DNA of 7,084 nt, taken from contig JAUJLZ010000091.1 in NCBI GenBank assembly GCA_030447125.1, positions 1 through 7,084 of the forward strand, read 5' to 3'. The position numbers were made by a program, and so were the translations under genes. Below the pieces are notes generated by a model, which was given only the letters and a program-made list of their open reading frames with translations, ran no database searches and was not told where the DNA came from. Positions 1 to 6,140 of the stretch are shown in pieces (position 1 is the stretch's first letter; every line of letters starts with the position of its first letter). This stretch comes from Acidimicrobiales bacterium (lineage in GTDB: Bacteria; Actinomycetota; Acidimicrobiia; Acidimicrobiales; CADCSY01).

Positions 1-271
1 CCACCTCGGCGAAGAAGGTGCTCTCCCGCAGCTCGGTCAACACGATGCGCTGCACGGAGGCACCCAGGGCACCGATCAGGTCACGCATGAGGTCATGGGT
101 CATGGGCCGCGGTGTGGTCACCCCATCGAGCGCCAGAGCGATCGCTTTGGCCTCTTCCTGTCCGATGTAGATGGGCAAGACCCGACGCCCACCTCCCTGC
201 TCACGCAGCAGGACGACGGGGGCGTTGGCCGGCAGCTCCAAGCGCACCCCGAGGAGCTCCATCTGCACCAC
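1..271 (-). CDS. Bifunctional nuclease (DUF151/BFN domain) family protein, N-terminal part, cut by the window edge
   Basis: Ninety residues are visible before the left edge truncates the gene. The family is named for DNase and RNase activity reported for plant members; its role in actinobacteria is poorly defined. Visible family features are the LLRE strand (residues 21-24), LPIYIGQEEAKAIALAL (32-48), and PRPMTHDLMRDLIGALGA (55-71 region), followed by the VLTELRESTFFAEV strand pair (77-90). From memory this aligns without gaps to M. tuberculosis Rv1829, which also lies directly downstream of an Rv1828-type MerR gene. The start is GTG at 271; a second GTG (268) and an ATG (262) follow in frame. 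No good Shine-Dalgarno is present, but a TAGGGT hexamer lies 6 bases upstream, so the mRNA may be leaderless. The identity is secure; the substrate is unknown. Confidence 0.93.
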   Translation of the reverse strand, partial: MVQMELLGVRLELPANAPVVLLREQGGGRRVLPIYIGQEEAKAIALALDGVTTPRPMTHDLMRDLIGALGASVQRIVLTELRESTFFAEV

Positions 272-361
272 GCAGGCACCCTACCGCCTGGCTCCTAGCC
301 GTACACGGAGGGGAGGGAGGATCGGGCTACGGCAGGTCCGGTTGGCACCCGGGGCGATCGG
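272..361 (-). promoter_or_regulatory. 90-base intergenic gap with a possible leaderless promoter for the nuclease gene
   Basis: This is the largest gap in the minus-strand cluster, between the MerR stop codon and the nuclease start. Read on the minus strand it ends in TAGGGT (283-278), six bases, then GTG at 271. TANNNT is the usual actinobacterial -10 pattern, and its distance to the start fits transcription beginning on or next to the GTG. I see no clear -35 element and no strong hairpin followed by a T-run, so read-through from the MerR gene is also possible. The promoter call is inference from spacing alone. Confidence 0.35.
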
Positions 362-1285
362 TCAGTTCCGGCGAGGGGACTTGCGTTCCTGGCCGATCTC
401 ACGGAGGGCCTGGCGCAGGAGGCTGCGACGGAGGTTGTCACCCAGCTCGCTCAACGCGCTCAGGGTGTCGGCGGCCTGCTGGCGGGCCGCCGGGTTGCGC
501 TGCTTGACCAGGGGGAGCACGACCTGTTCGTAGAAGTTGGCTTCCCTCTCGGCAGAGTTCTTGTACATCCGCAGATGCCGGGGCTCGATGCCGTGGTGGG
601 AGAAGGCGGCGGCCAGTCGGGCCACCTCGAGGGCCTCGGCGTCATAGCTGAGTTGACTGCCGACCGACGTCCCCGCCACCAGGCCGTGGCGCTCGAGCTG
701 GGAGAGCTCGCTCGGGCTCAGCCCACTGGCCCGGGCCAGCTCGTCGCGGCTGAAGGCGGTCGGGGTCGCCGCTGGCCGTTCCACCTCGCCGCTCGGGGAA
801 ACGGGCGGAGCCGCGGGCGATGGCGTCGGGTCGGGGTCAGGGGCAGGCTCGCCGGCAGGGGAGGCTCGGGGCGCAGGGCTGGGCGGGGCGGGCGACGGTT
901 CGGGGACGGTCGCGGTGGTGCGGGGGGCAGAGGCGCCAGGAACAGAGGCGTCAGGGACGGCGCCCGCACCGGCATCGACATTGACATCGACACCAGCGCC
1001 AGGTCCGGTGGCGGCGAACACGGCGTCCCCCTCGGCTTCCAGGCGTCCCTTGATGACCTTGAGGGGAAGGAAGTTCTCCCGCTGCTGGCGGAGGATCCAT
1101 CGCAGGCGTTCCACGTCGCCCTGGTAGAACTTTCGGTACCCCGACGCCGTACGTTCGGGGTCGAGCAGGCCCTGGCTCTCCAGGAAGCGGATCTTGGAGA
1201 TGGTGACGTCGGGGAACTCGGCCTTGAGCAGGTCGAGCATCTCCCCGATCGACAGGGACTCAGACTCCGTCACGCTGGCACTCAC
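362..1285 (-). CDS. ftsR: MerR-family transcriptional regulator, FtsR/Rv1828-like
   Basis: 307-residue DNA-binding regulator. Residues 12-85 form the MerR winged helix-turn-helix (IGEMLDLL at 13-20, DVTISKIRFLESQGLL at 26-41, the SGYRKF turn at 48-53, LPLKVIKGRLEAEG at 73-86). Residues about 88-176 are a low-complexity Pro/Ala/Ser/Asp linker, and 178-298 are a second conserved domain beginning FSRDELARASGLS and containing HGIEPRHLRMYKNSAERE. Both domains resemble M. tuberculosis Rv1828 and Corynebacterium glutamicum FtsR, which activates ftsZ expression; the target here is inferred. It lacks the usual MerR effector domain and has no Cys metal-binding set. The GTG start at 1285 overlaps the TGA of the FHA gene as GTGA, suggesting coupled translation; another in-frame GTG lies four codons in. 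The linker is unusually long compared with Rv1828. Family assignment is firm; the gene symbol rests on homology and synteny. Confidence 0.9.
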   Translation of the reverse strand: MSASVTESESLSIGEMLDLLKAEFPDVTISKIRFLESQGLLDPERTASGYRKFYQGDVERLRWILRQQRENFLPLKVIKGRLEAEGDAVFAATGPGAGVDVNVDAGAGAVPDASVPGASAPRTTATVPEPSPAPPSPAPRASPAGEPAPDPDPTPSPAAPPVSPSGEVERPAATPTAFSRDELARASGLSPSELSQLERHGLVAGTSVGSQLSYDAEALEVARLAAAFSHHGIEPRHLRMYKNSAEREANFYEQVVLPLVKQRNPAARQQAADTLSALSELGDNLRRSLLRQALREIGQERKSPRRN

Positions 1286-1776
1286 TCCACGTCGGGGGGG
1301 TTGAAGGTGTCGAGGAAGACCAGCTTGAAGCGTCCGATCTGGATCTCGTCGCCGTTGTTGACGGCGGCCTCGTCGATGCGTTCGCGGTTCAAGTAGGTGC
1401 CGTTGAGAGAACCTGCGTCGCGCAACACATAGCCGCCGGGTCGGGACACGAGCTCGGCGTGGCGCCGGGACACGGTCACGTCATCGAGGAAGATGTCGCT
1501 CTGCGGGTGTCGACCGGCGGACACCACGGGTCGGTCGAGGACGAACTTCGAGCCTGCGCCCGGACCACGCTTGACCACCAGCATGCCCGAACCTTCCGGG
1601 AGCTCATCGACGGCCAGGGAGACCTCCTCAGAGGGTGGCCCGGTCTCGGGGTCGACGGGGGCCAAGGTGATGGTGTGGTCCTGGCCCCGCACGTCGAGCG
1701 GTGCCCCGCACGAAGAGCAGAAGTTGGCGTTGTCGGTGTTCGCATGCCCGCACTGGTTGCAGAAAACTTCGTCCAT
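1282..1776 (-). CDS. garA: Zinc ribbon-FHA domain protein, GarA/OdhI-like
   Basis: 164-residue cytoplasmic protein. An N-terminal zinc ribbon has Cys6, Cys9, Cys20 and Cys23 (CNQC and CSSC knuckles). Residues about 64-156 are an FHA phosphothreonine-binding domain with all core residues: G88-R89-H90, S93, the S103-R104-R105-H106 loop and S123-L124-N125-G126-T127. The stretch from LVVKRGPGAG through FLDDVTVSRRHAE is nearly that of M. tuberculosis GarA (Rv1827), which with OdhI inhibits 2-oxoglutarate dehydrogenase and acts on glutamate metabolism under Ser/Thr kinase control. The gene lies between gcvH and the MerR gene, as in M. tuberculosis. The GarA N-terminal ETTS kinase motif is not present; the only nearby threonines are T35, T37 and T45, so phospho-control may differ. 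ATG at 1776 has a strong GGAGG-type ribosome site. The symbol is by homology and synteny; conserved function is inferred. Confidence 0.88.
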   Translation of the reverse strand: MDEVFCNQCGHANTDNANFCSSCGAPLDVRGQDHTITLAPVDPETGPPSEEVSLAVDELPEGSGMLVVKRGPGAGSKFVLDRPVVSAGRHPQSDIFLDDVTVSRRHAELVSRPGGYVLRDAGSLNGTYLNRERIDEAAVNNGDEIQIGRFKLVFLDTFNPPDVE

Positions 1777-1779
1777 GTC

Positions 1780-1787
1780 CCCTCCTC
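1780..1787 (-). promoter_or_regulatory. Ribosome binding site of the zinc ribbon-FHA gene
   Basis: Read on the minus strand this is GAGGAGGG, a few bases before the ATG at 1776. It is the clearest Shine-Dalgarno sequence in the minus-strand cluster and fixes the start so that the zinc ribbon is included. Neighbouring genes that start in GTGA overlaps have weak or no such site. Confidence 0.8.
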
Positions 1788-1822
1788 ACTCCCCTCGCCG
1801 TTGTCCCGCCGGCCGGGCGAGC

Positions 1823-2203
1823 TCAGCCGTGGATGAGCTCTCGATAGCCGTCGGCATCGAGGAGCCGCTCGAGCTCGGATGGGTCTGCCGGGTCGATCAC
1901 ACAGATCCACCCTTCACCATAGGGGTCGTCGTTGAGGCGCTCGGGAGCGTCACCCAGGTCGTCGTTGACCTCGACCACGGTGCCGGTGACCGGCGCGTAG
2001 ACCTCCGACACGGATTTGGTCGATTCCACCTCGCCGACCGACGAGCCGGCGGTGACCGCGATGCCCACCGACGGGACCTGCACGAACACCACGTCGCCCA
2101 AGGCATCCTGGGCGTACTCGGTGATGCCCATGCGCACCAAGTCCGCCTCGAGCCGCACCCACTCGTGGTCAGTCGAGTAAAGCAGGTCGTCGGGCACGTT
2201 CAC
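1823..2203 (-). CDS. gcvH: Glycine cleavage system H protein
   Basis: 126-residue lipoyl carrier that shuttles the aminomethyl group between the P, T and L proteins of the glycine cleavage complex in the cytoplasm. The N-terminus carries YSTDHEWVR (9-17), followed by GITEYAQDALGDVVFVQVP (26-44), GEVESTKSVSEVYAPVTG (57-74) with K63 as the expected lipoylation site, VVEVNDDL (76-83) and the C-terminal DPYGEGWI (93-100). Its length is normal for the family. The chosen GTG at 2203 forms a GTGA overlap with the end of the nucleotidyltransferase fusion gene; a GTG two codons later is an alternative. There is no obvious Shine-Dalgarno, so coupling is likely. No gcvP, gcvT or lpd is in the window; gcvH next to garA, away from the rest, is also the M. 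tuberculosis arrangement. Confidence 0.96.
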   Translation of the reverse strand: MNVPDDLLYSTDHEWVRLEADLVRMGITEYAQDALGDVVFVQVPSVGIAVTAGSSVGEVESTKSVSEVYAPVTGTVVEVNDDLGDAPERLNDDPYGEGWICVIDPADPSELERLLDADGYRELIHG

Positions 2204-4740
2204 CGAGGGGACGTTATCGCGATGCCGGCGTTCAGCTTGGACTTCGGATGTTCCTCTCCCACGATGGTGCGGATGCGCTCGGCGTACGCTCCCGCCCGAC
2301 TCTCGGCCTCCTCGTCGCTGGCCCCTTCGGCCCACACGTTGGTCAGGGGCTCCTCGGGGTCCGGCAGGGCCAGGGCCCATCCGTCGTCGTAGAGGACCTT
2401 GACCCCGTCGAGGAGCACGAGCGGGCGGTCGACCTCCTCTACCAGGCTGCGCATGACCGCTCCCTTGTGCTCCCAGGGAGTGCGCACCTCCCGGTGCACC
2501 ACGTGCGTCTTCGGCAGGGTGCTCACCACCTTGGACAGGCGAGTGCCGGTGCGGGCGAGCATCTCGAGCAGCTTGGAGAAGGCGGCGACGCCGTCAAAGG
2601 CAGGGAGGAAGCGGGGAAAGGCGAAGCCGCCGTCGAGGCTGGCCGCCAGGTTCAGGTCGGGGGCCAGGGCCGCTTCCATGAGCGCCGACGCCGCCACCTT
2701 GGTCCACACCACCTCAGCACCGAGACCCCGGGCGATGCGCTCGGCCTCGACGCTGACCGTGAGGGGCAGGGCGATGCGACAGCCCGGCTCCGACGTGGCC
2801 GCCACGAGCTGCACCATGGCCAGGGTGGCCTCGAGATCGGACAGGACGTGGCCCTCGTCGTCGACGAAGCTGACGTGCTCGCCGTCAGGGGCGATGACCA
2901 CGCCGAGCTGGGAGCCCGACGAGCGAACCAGGGTGCTCACGTGGGCGGCGTGGTCGTCTCGGTCGAAGGCGATCGCCCCCGGTGTTGAGGCGTAGGGGTT
3001 GACGGCGAGGACCTCGGCGCCCAGCTTGGCCAACACGTTGGGCATGACAAAGGCGGTCGTGCCGTAGGCGTAGTCGGCCACCACCTTGAAGCCGTGGCCC
3101 CGTACCGCAGCGGCGTCGAAGGAAGCCATGAGGGCGGCCGTGTAGAGCTCGAGCGACCGGGGGGGGAAGTCGATGTCGCCGATGTCGCCGGGGAACACCC
3201 GCCGGAAGTCCTCCCGGTAGTACAGCCGCTCGATCTTTCGGGAGAGGTCGGGGGAGATGTCGATCCCGTTGTCGTCGAAGAAGCGCAAAATGACCGACTG
3301 GGCGTCGCCGGCCACCAACCGCACGGTGATGGCACCCTGGGAGGTCTGGGAGCGGACCTGGAAGCGGGTGACGGGTACCGACGCCACCTCAAGGTCGTCG
3401 ACGTTGATCCCGGCACCGTTCAGCCCGGCCATCACCGCTCGCTTGAGCATGCGGGCCGAGCGACTGGAGTCACGCGAGGTGGTGACCGTGGTGCCCTTCT
3501 TGAGCGTGGTGGCGTAGGCCATGGCCACGCGGGTGGCCAGCTCGGGGGTGACGTCGACGTTGGCCAGCCCGGCCACACCGTGGCAGCCGAAGAGGCTGCG
3601 GGTGCCCCGGCTCTCCCACACCAACGAGGAGTTGACGACGGCTCCAGCCTCGACCGTCTTGTGGGGGTAGATCTTGACGCCGGACGTCAGCACGGCCTGC
3701 TCGCCCACGAAGCACTCGTCGCCCACCACCACGCCGTCCTCGCAGCGCACGCCGGCTCGCAGGTCGCACGACCGACCGATCACCGTGCCCCGGGCGGATA
3801 CCCCGGTGCCCACGTAGGTCTTGTCGTGGACCACCACCCGCTCCAGGTCGGCCTCGCCCCGGACCATCACGTTGGAACCGAGCACGGTGTAGCGGCCCAG
3901 GCGGGCCCCCGCCTGGACCCGCGAGTTGTCGCCCACCACGACAGGGCCCTCGACCTCGGCGCCGGGGTCGACCTCGGCCCCCTCACCCAACCACACCCCT
4001 TCCTGGAGGCGGAAGCCGGGTACGTCGAGCACCACCTTGGCGTCGAGGGCGTCAGCATGGGCCCGCATGTAGGCCTCGAGCGTGCCCACGTCCTCCCAGT
4101 AGCCGTCGCAGACGTAGCCGTAGAGCGCTTTGCCCTGTTCCAAGAGCGCGGGGAAGACCTCGGCGGAGAAGTCGACGGGGCGCCCCGGGGGGATGAAGTC
4201 GAAGACCTCAGGTTCGAGCACGAAGATCCCGTTGTTGACCGTGTCGCTGAAGACCTGTCCCCACGTGGGCTTCTCCAGGAAGCGCTCGATGGAGCCGTCG
4301 TCGTTGGTGATGACGATGCCGAACTCGAGCGGGTTGTCGACGGCGGTGAGCCCGATGGTGGCGACCGCCCCCCGCTGGTCGTGGAAGTCCATGACCGCGG
4401 AGATGTCGATGTCGGTGAGGACGTCGCCCGAGATCACGAGGAAGCGCTCGTCGAGCTCATCCCTGGCGTTGCGGACCGAGCCGGCCGTCCCGAGGGGGGT
4501 CTCTTCTGTGGCGTAGACCATCCGCACACCGAACTCCGACCCGTCGCCGAAGTACGAGCGGATGTTGTTGGCCAGGAAGGCCACGGTGACCACGATGTCA
4601 TCGAAGCCGTGGCGCTGGAGCAGCGTCACGATGTGTTCCATCATCGGGCGGTTGGCCAGCGGCATCATCGGCTTGGGCTGGTTGGAGGTGAGGGGTCGCA
4701 GCCTCGTGCCCTCACCCCCGGCCATGATCACCGCCTTCAC
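2200..4740 (-). CDS. Mannose-1-phosphate guanylyltransferase fused to a left-handed beta helix and a degenerate phosphomannomutase domain
   Basis: 846 residues. Residues 1-235 are a nucleotidyltransferase: GGEGTRLRPLT (8-18), K23, the GTAG turn (84-87), S104-G105-D106 metal aspartate, EFG (139-141), EKP (156-158), N170-G171, and WEDVGT (215-220) with D217. This fits GDP-mannose pyrophosphorylases of the GMPPB type, making GDP-mannose from GTP and mannose-1-phosphate for glycan and glycolipid synthesis. Residues about 240-375 are hexapeptide repeats of a left-handed beta helix. From 417 to the end is a phosphomannomutase/phosphoglucomutase fold. Its catalytic loops look lost: no TASHNP-type phosphoserine loop (464-471 reads SQTSQGAI), APDGEH (617-622) where the metal-binding DGDxDR is expected, and DPEEP (794-798) where the RTEP phosphate loop is expected. 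GTG at 4740 overlaps the pgsA stop as GTGA. Related adenylyl- or thymidylyltransferase substrates cannot be excluded. Confidence 0.88.
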   Translation of the reverse strand: MKAVIMAGGEGTRLRPLTSNQPKPMMPLANRPMMEHIVTLLQRHGFDDIVVTVAFLANNIRSYFGDGSEFGVRMVYATEETPLGTAGSVRNARDELDERFLVISGDVLTDIDISAVMDFHDQRGAVATIGLTAVDNPLEFGIVITNDDGSIERFLEKPTWGQVFSDTVNNGIFVLEPEVFDFIPPGRPVDFSAEVFPALLEQGKALYGYVCDGYWEDVGTLEAYMRAHADALDAKVVLDVPGFRLQEGVWLGEGAEVDPGAEVEGPVVVGDNSRVQAGARLGRYTVLGSNVMVRGEADLERVVVHDKTYVGTGVSARGTVIGRSCDLRAGVRCEDGVVVGDECFVGEQAVLTSGVKIYPHKTVEAGAVVNSSLVWESRGTRSLFGCHGVAGLANVDVTPELATRVAMAYATTLKKGTTVTTSRDSSRSARMLKRAVMAGLNGAGINVDDLEVASVPVTRFQVRSQTSQGAITVRLVAGDAQSVILRFFDDNGIDISPDLSRKIERLYYREDFRRVFPGDIGDIDFPPRSLELYTAALMASFDAAAVRGHGFKVVADYAYGTTAFVMPNVLAKLGAEVLAVNPYASTPGAIAFDRDDHAAHVSTLVRSSGSQLGVVIAPDGEHVSFVDDEGHVLSDLEATLAMVQLVAATSEPGCRIALPLTVSVEAERIARGLGAEVVWTKVAASALMEAALAPDLNLAASLDGGFAFPRFLPAFDGVAAFSKLLEMLARTGTRLSKVVSTLPKTHVVHREVRTPWEHKGAVMRSLVEEVDRPLVLLDGVKVLYDDGWALALPDPEEPLTNVWAEGASDEEAESRAGAYAERIRTIVGEEHPKSKLNAGIAITSPR

Positions 4741-5348
4741 GAGGCCGGACCCATCTGGCGGTGCGCCAGGGCCTGGCGGGCCAGGGGGACGTAGGTGACC
4801 AGCGACACGTAGCCGAGGACCAGGCCGGGCACCACAAAGGCCCAGGCCGCCACCTCGGCCACCTCGGCCCACGACAGCGTCGAAGCCGAGGCCAGGAACA
4901 GCGGGAAGGAGGTCAGCAGGCAGAACGTACCGGCCTTGCCGATGAGGGTGACGTCGATGCGCCGGGTCCCCAGGGCGGCGAGCACGAGGGCGGCGACGGC
5001 CACGATCGACTCCCGCACCAGGGCGAGGACAGCGACGATCAGGGGCACCGAGCCGTCGATGAGGATGCTGACCACGGCGCTGAACAGCAGCAGCCGGTCG
5101 GCCACCGGGTCGAGCACCTTGCCCAGCTCGCTGACCTGGCCGTAGCGGCGGGCGACGAAGCCGTCGACCCAGTCGGTGGCGCCGAGGACGGCCAACAGCA
5201 CGGCCGCGGCGGCCCGGTTGTCGCGGGCGAACAGCAGCCAGACGAACACCGGGATGCTCAAGAGGCGAACGATGGTGATGAGGTTGGGGATGGTCAGGAC
5301 CCGATCCTCCCCCGTTCGACGCGCCTCACTCCCCTGAGGCGCTCCCAC
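4737..5348 (-). CDS. pgsA: CDP-alcohol phosphatidyltransferase family protein, PgsA-like
   Basis: 203-residue integral membrane enzyme of the CDP-alcohol phosphotransferase family, which transfers a phosphatidyl group from CDP-diacylglycerol to an alcohol. The full signature is present: D59, D62-G63, A66-R67, G76, D80 and D84, with eight residues between R67 and G76 and three between each later element. Hydrophobic segments lie at about 21-40, 45-58, 86-98, 101-126, 138-155 and 163-187, the usual six. The N-terminal VLTIPNLITIVRLLSIPVF pattern is that of phosphatidylglycerophosphate synthases, and M. tuberculosis pgsA2 lies in the same neighbourhood; a different alcohol acceptor is possible. 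The GTG at 5348 is 9 bases after the SRAP stop with no Shine-Dalgarno. It gives a 17-residue polar extension before LTIPN; a CTG at 5297, eight bases after a GGAGG (5310-5306), is an alternative start. Confidence 0.88.
   Translation of the reverse strand: MGAPQGSEARRTGEDRVLTIPNLITIVRLLSIPVFVWLLFARDNRAAAAVLLAVLGATDWVDGFVARRYGQVSELGKVLDPVADRLLLFSAVVSILIDGSVPLIVAVLALVRESIVAVAALVLAALGTRRIDVTLIGKAGTFCLLTSFPLFLASASTLSWAEVAEVAAWAFVVPGLVLGYVSLVTYVPLARQALAHRQMGPAS
5304..5310 (-). promoter_or_regulatory. GGAGG ribosome-site candidate inside the annotated pgsA-like start region
   Basis: Read on the minus strand this is GGAGGAT, a good Shine-Dalgarno that precedes no ATG or GTG but lies 8 bases before an in-frame CTG at 5297. 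The CTG begins the conserved LTIPNLIT segment where the family normally starts. It may mark the real start of the PgsA-like protein as a CTG; otherwise it is a chance match in coding sequence. Confidence 0.35.
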
Positions 5349-5357
5349 GTAGGCAGG

Positions 5358-6062
5358 CTAGTCCTGGGTGGTCTCCAGTTGGGGGATGGGCTCGATGAGG
5401 AGCGGCCCGTCGTTGGCCACCTTGTTGACCAGGGCCGATACGCCAACCCTCGCCAACAGCTCGTCGGGTGCCGGCACCAACAGGCGCGACAGGGCCCCGA
5501 CGTCGTGGTTGTGGGGGTCGAGCCAGGCGGGCCAGTCTTCGGCCCCCAGCACCACCGGCATGCGGTGGTGGACGGCGGCCAGCGTCTGGTTGGCCGCGGT
5601 GGTGATGATGGCGGTGGTCACGACCCGTTCGCTGTCGCGCCCCTTGGCGCGCCAGCGCTCCCACAGCCCGGCCAGGGCGAGGGGTTCGCCGTCGTCTCGC
5701 CGCACGTACCAGGGCCGGCCCGTGCCGGGGCCCTCACGGCGTTGCCACTCGTAGAAGCCGTCGGCGGGCAGGAGGCAGCGGCGGCGGGCGAACGCCTGGC
5801 GGAACGCCGCCTTGTCGGCCACCGACTCCGCCCGGGCGTTGATCAGGCGCGCCCCCACCCGCAGGTCCTCGGCCCAGGACGGCACCAACCCCCAGCGCAG
5901 CGTGCCCAGGCGCAGTCGGTCGCGGTGACGGGCCACGGCGTAGACCGGGTCGGTGGGCGCCACGTTGTAGCGGGCCCCGAGATCGGCGGCCACCACCTCG
6001 TCGACCCCGAAGTACCGGGCCAGCTCCTCGACCGGCGTGATCGAGGTGTAGCGGCCGCACAC
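5358..6062 (-). CDS. SOS response-associated peptidase (SRAP) family protein, YedK/HMCES-like
   Basis: 234 residues, normal family length. Family members covalently cap abasic sites in single-stranded DNA through Cys2, forming a thiazolidine crosslink. All key residues are here: Cys2 in MCGRYT directly after the start, RYNVAPT (31-37), N75 in LINARAE (73-79), E105 in DGFYEW (101-106), and H166 in HHRMPV (165-170). The GTG at 6062 is required because Cys2 must become the N-terminal residue after methionine removal; this overrides the much longer upstream open frame. No clear Shine-Dalgarno is present, while TAGCGT sits 7 bases upstream, so the transcript may be leaderless. I see no LexA-like GAAC...GTTC box in the short upstream region. 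It heads the minus-strand cluster, 9 bases before pgsA. A functional link to lipid synthesis is not evident. Confidence 0.95.
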   Translation of the reverse strand: MCGRYTSITPVEELARYFGVDEVVAADLGARYNVAPTDPVYAVARHRDRLRLGTLRWGLVPSWAEDLRVGARLINARAESVADKAAFRQAFARRRCLLPADGFYEWQRREGPGTGRPWYVRRDDGEPLALAGLWERWRAKGRDSERVVTTAIITTAANQTLAAVHHRMPVVLGAEDWPAWLDPHNHDVGALSRLLVPAPDELLARVGVSALVNKVANDGPLLIEPIPQLETTQD

Positions 6063-6069
6063 GTGCTCG

Positions 6070-6075
6070 ACGCTA
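6070..6075 (-). promoter_or_regulatory. Candidate -10 hexamer of the SRAP gene (leaderless)
   Basis: Minus-strand TAGCGT, then 7 bases, then the GTG at 6062. The pattern and spacing fit a leaderless actinobacterial promoter, in which transcription begins at the start codon. No convincing -35 element is visible near 6093-6098. This is inference from spacing. Confidence 0.4.
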
Positions 6076-6128
6076 TCGAGGTGACGGCCCCCGGGTGCCG
6101 GCCTCCCCCAACTGCGCGTGTCGGCCCC

Positions 6129-6134
6129 TACGCT
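6129..6134 (+). promoter_or_regulatory. Candidate -10 hexamer of the small zinc-ribbon gene (leaderless)
   Basis: Plus-strand TACGCT, then 6 bases (ggggtg), then ATG at 6141. It mirrors the SRAP promoter on the other strand of the 78-base divergent region. The GGGG run is too close to the ATG to be a normal Shine-Dalgarno, which favours the leaderless reading. No clear -35 element is seen. Confidence 0.42.
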
Positions 6135-6140
6135 GGGGTG

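Noticed and set aside
575..1396. 273-residue plus-strand frame opposite the MerR gene
   Set aside because: It is antisense to a recognised gene, with no domain and shadow-type composition.
1777..1822. GC-rich palindromic stretch between gcvH and the FHA gene, considered as a terminator
   Set aside because: The inverted repeat (around GGCCGGC) is very short, has no T-run, and is followed at once by a strong ribosome site, so read-through is more likely.
2204..2380. 59-residue extension of GcvH
   Set aside because: It overlaps the mutase domain in another frame and has Arg/Gly-rich composition; the 126-residue form has the normal family length.
3094..4794. 566-residue plus-strand open frame opposite the guanylyltransferase fusion
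   Set aside because: It is the antisense of a clearly coding gene, is rich in His, Gly, Val and Asp as such shadows are in GC-rich DNA, and shows no domain.
4741..4872. 44-residue N-terminal extension of the guanylyltransferase fusion
   Set aside because: It overlaps the end of pgsA, is low-complexity Gly/Pro/Arg, and family members begin at KAVIMAGG, reached by the GTG at 4740.
4761..6140. N-terminal part of a 551-residue plus-strand open frame
   Set aside because: It lies antisense to pgsA and SRAP, both firmly identified. Only its last 91 residues (from 6141) form a plausible gene.
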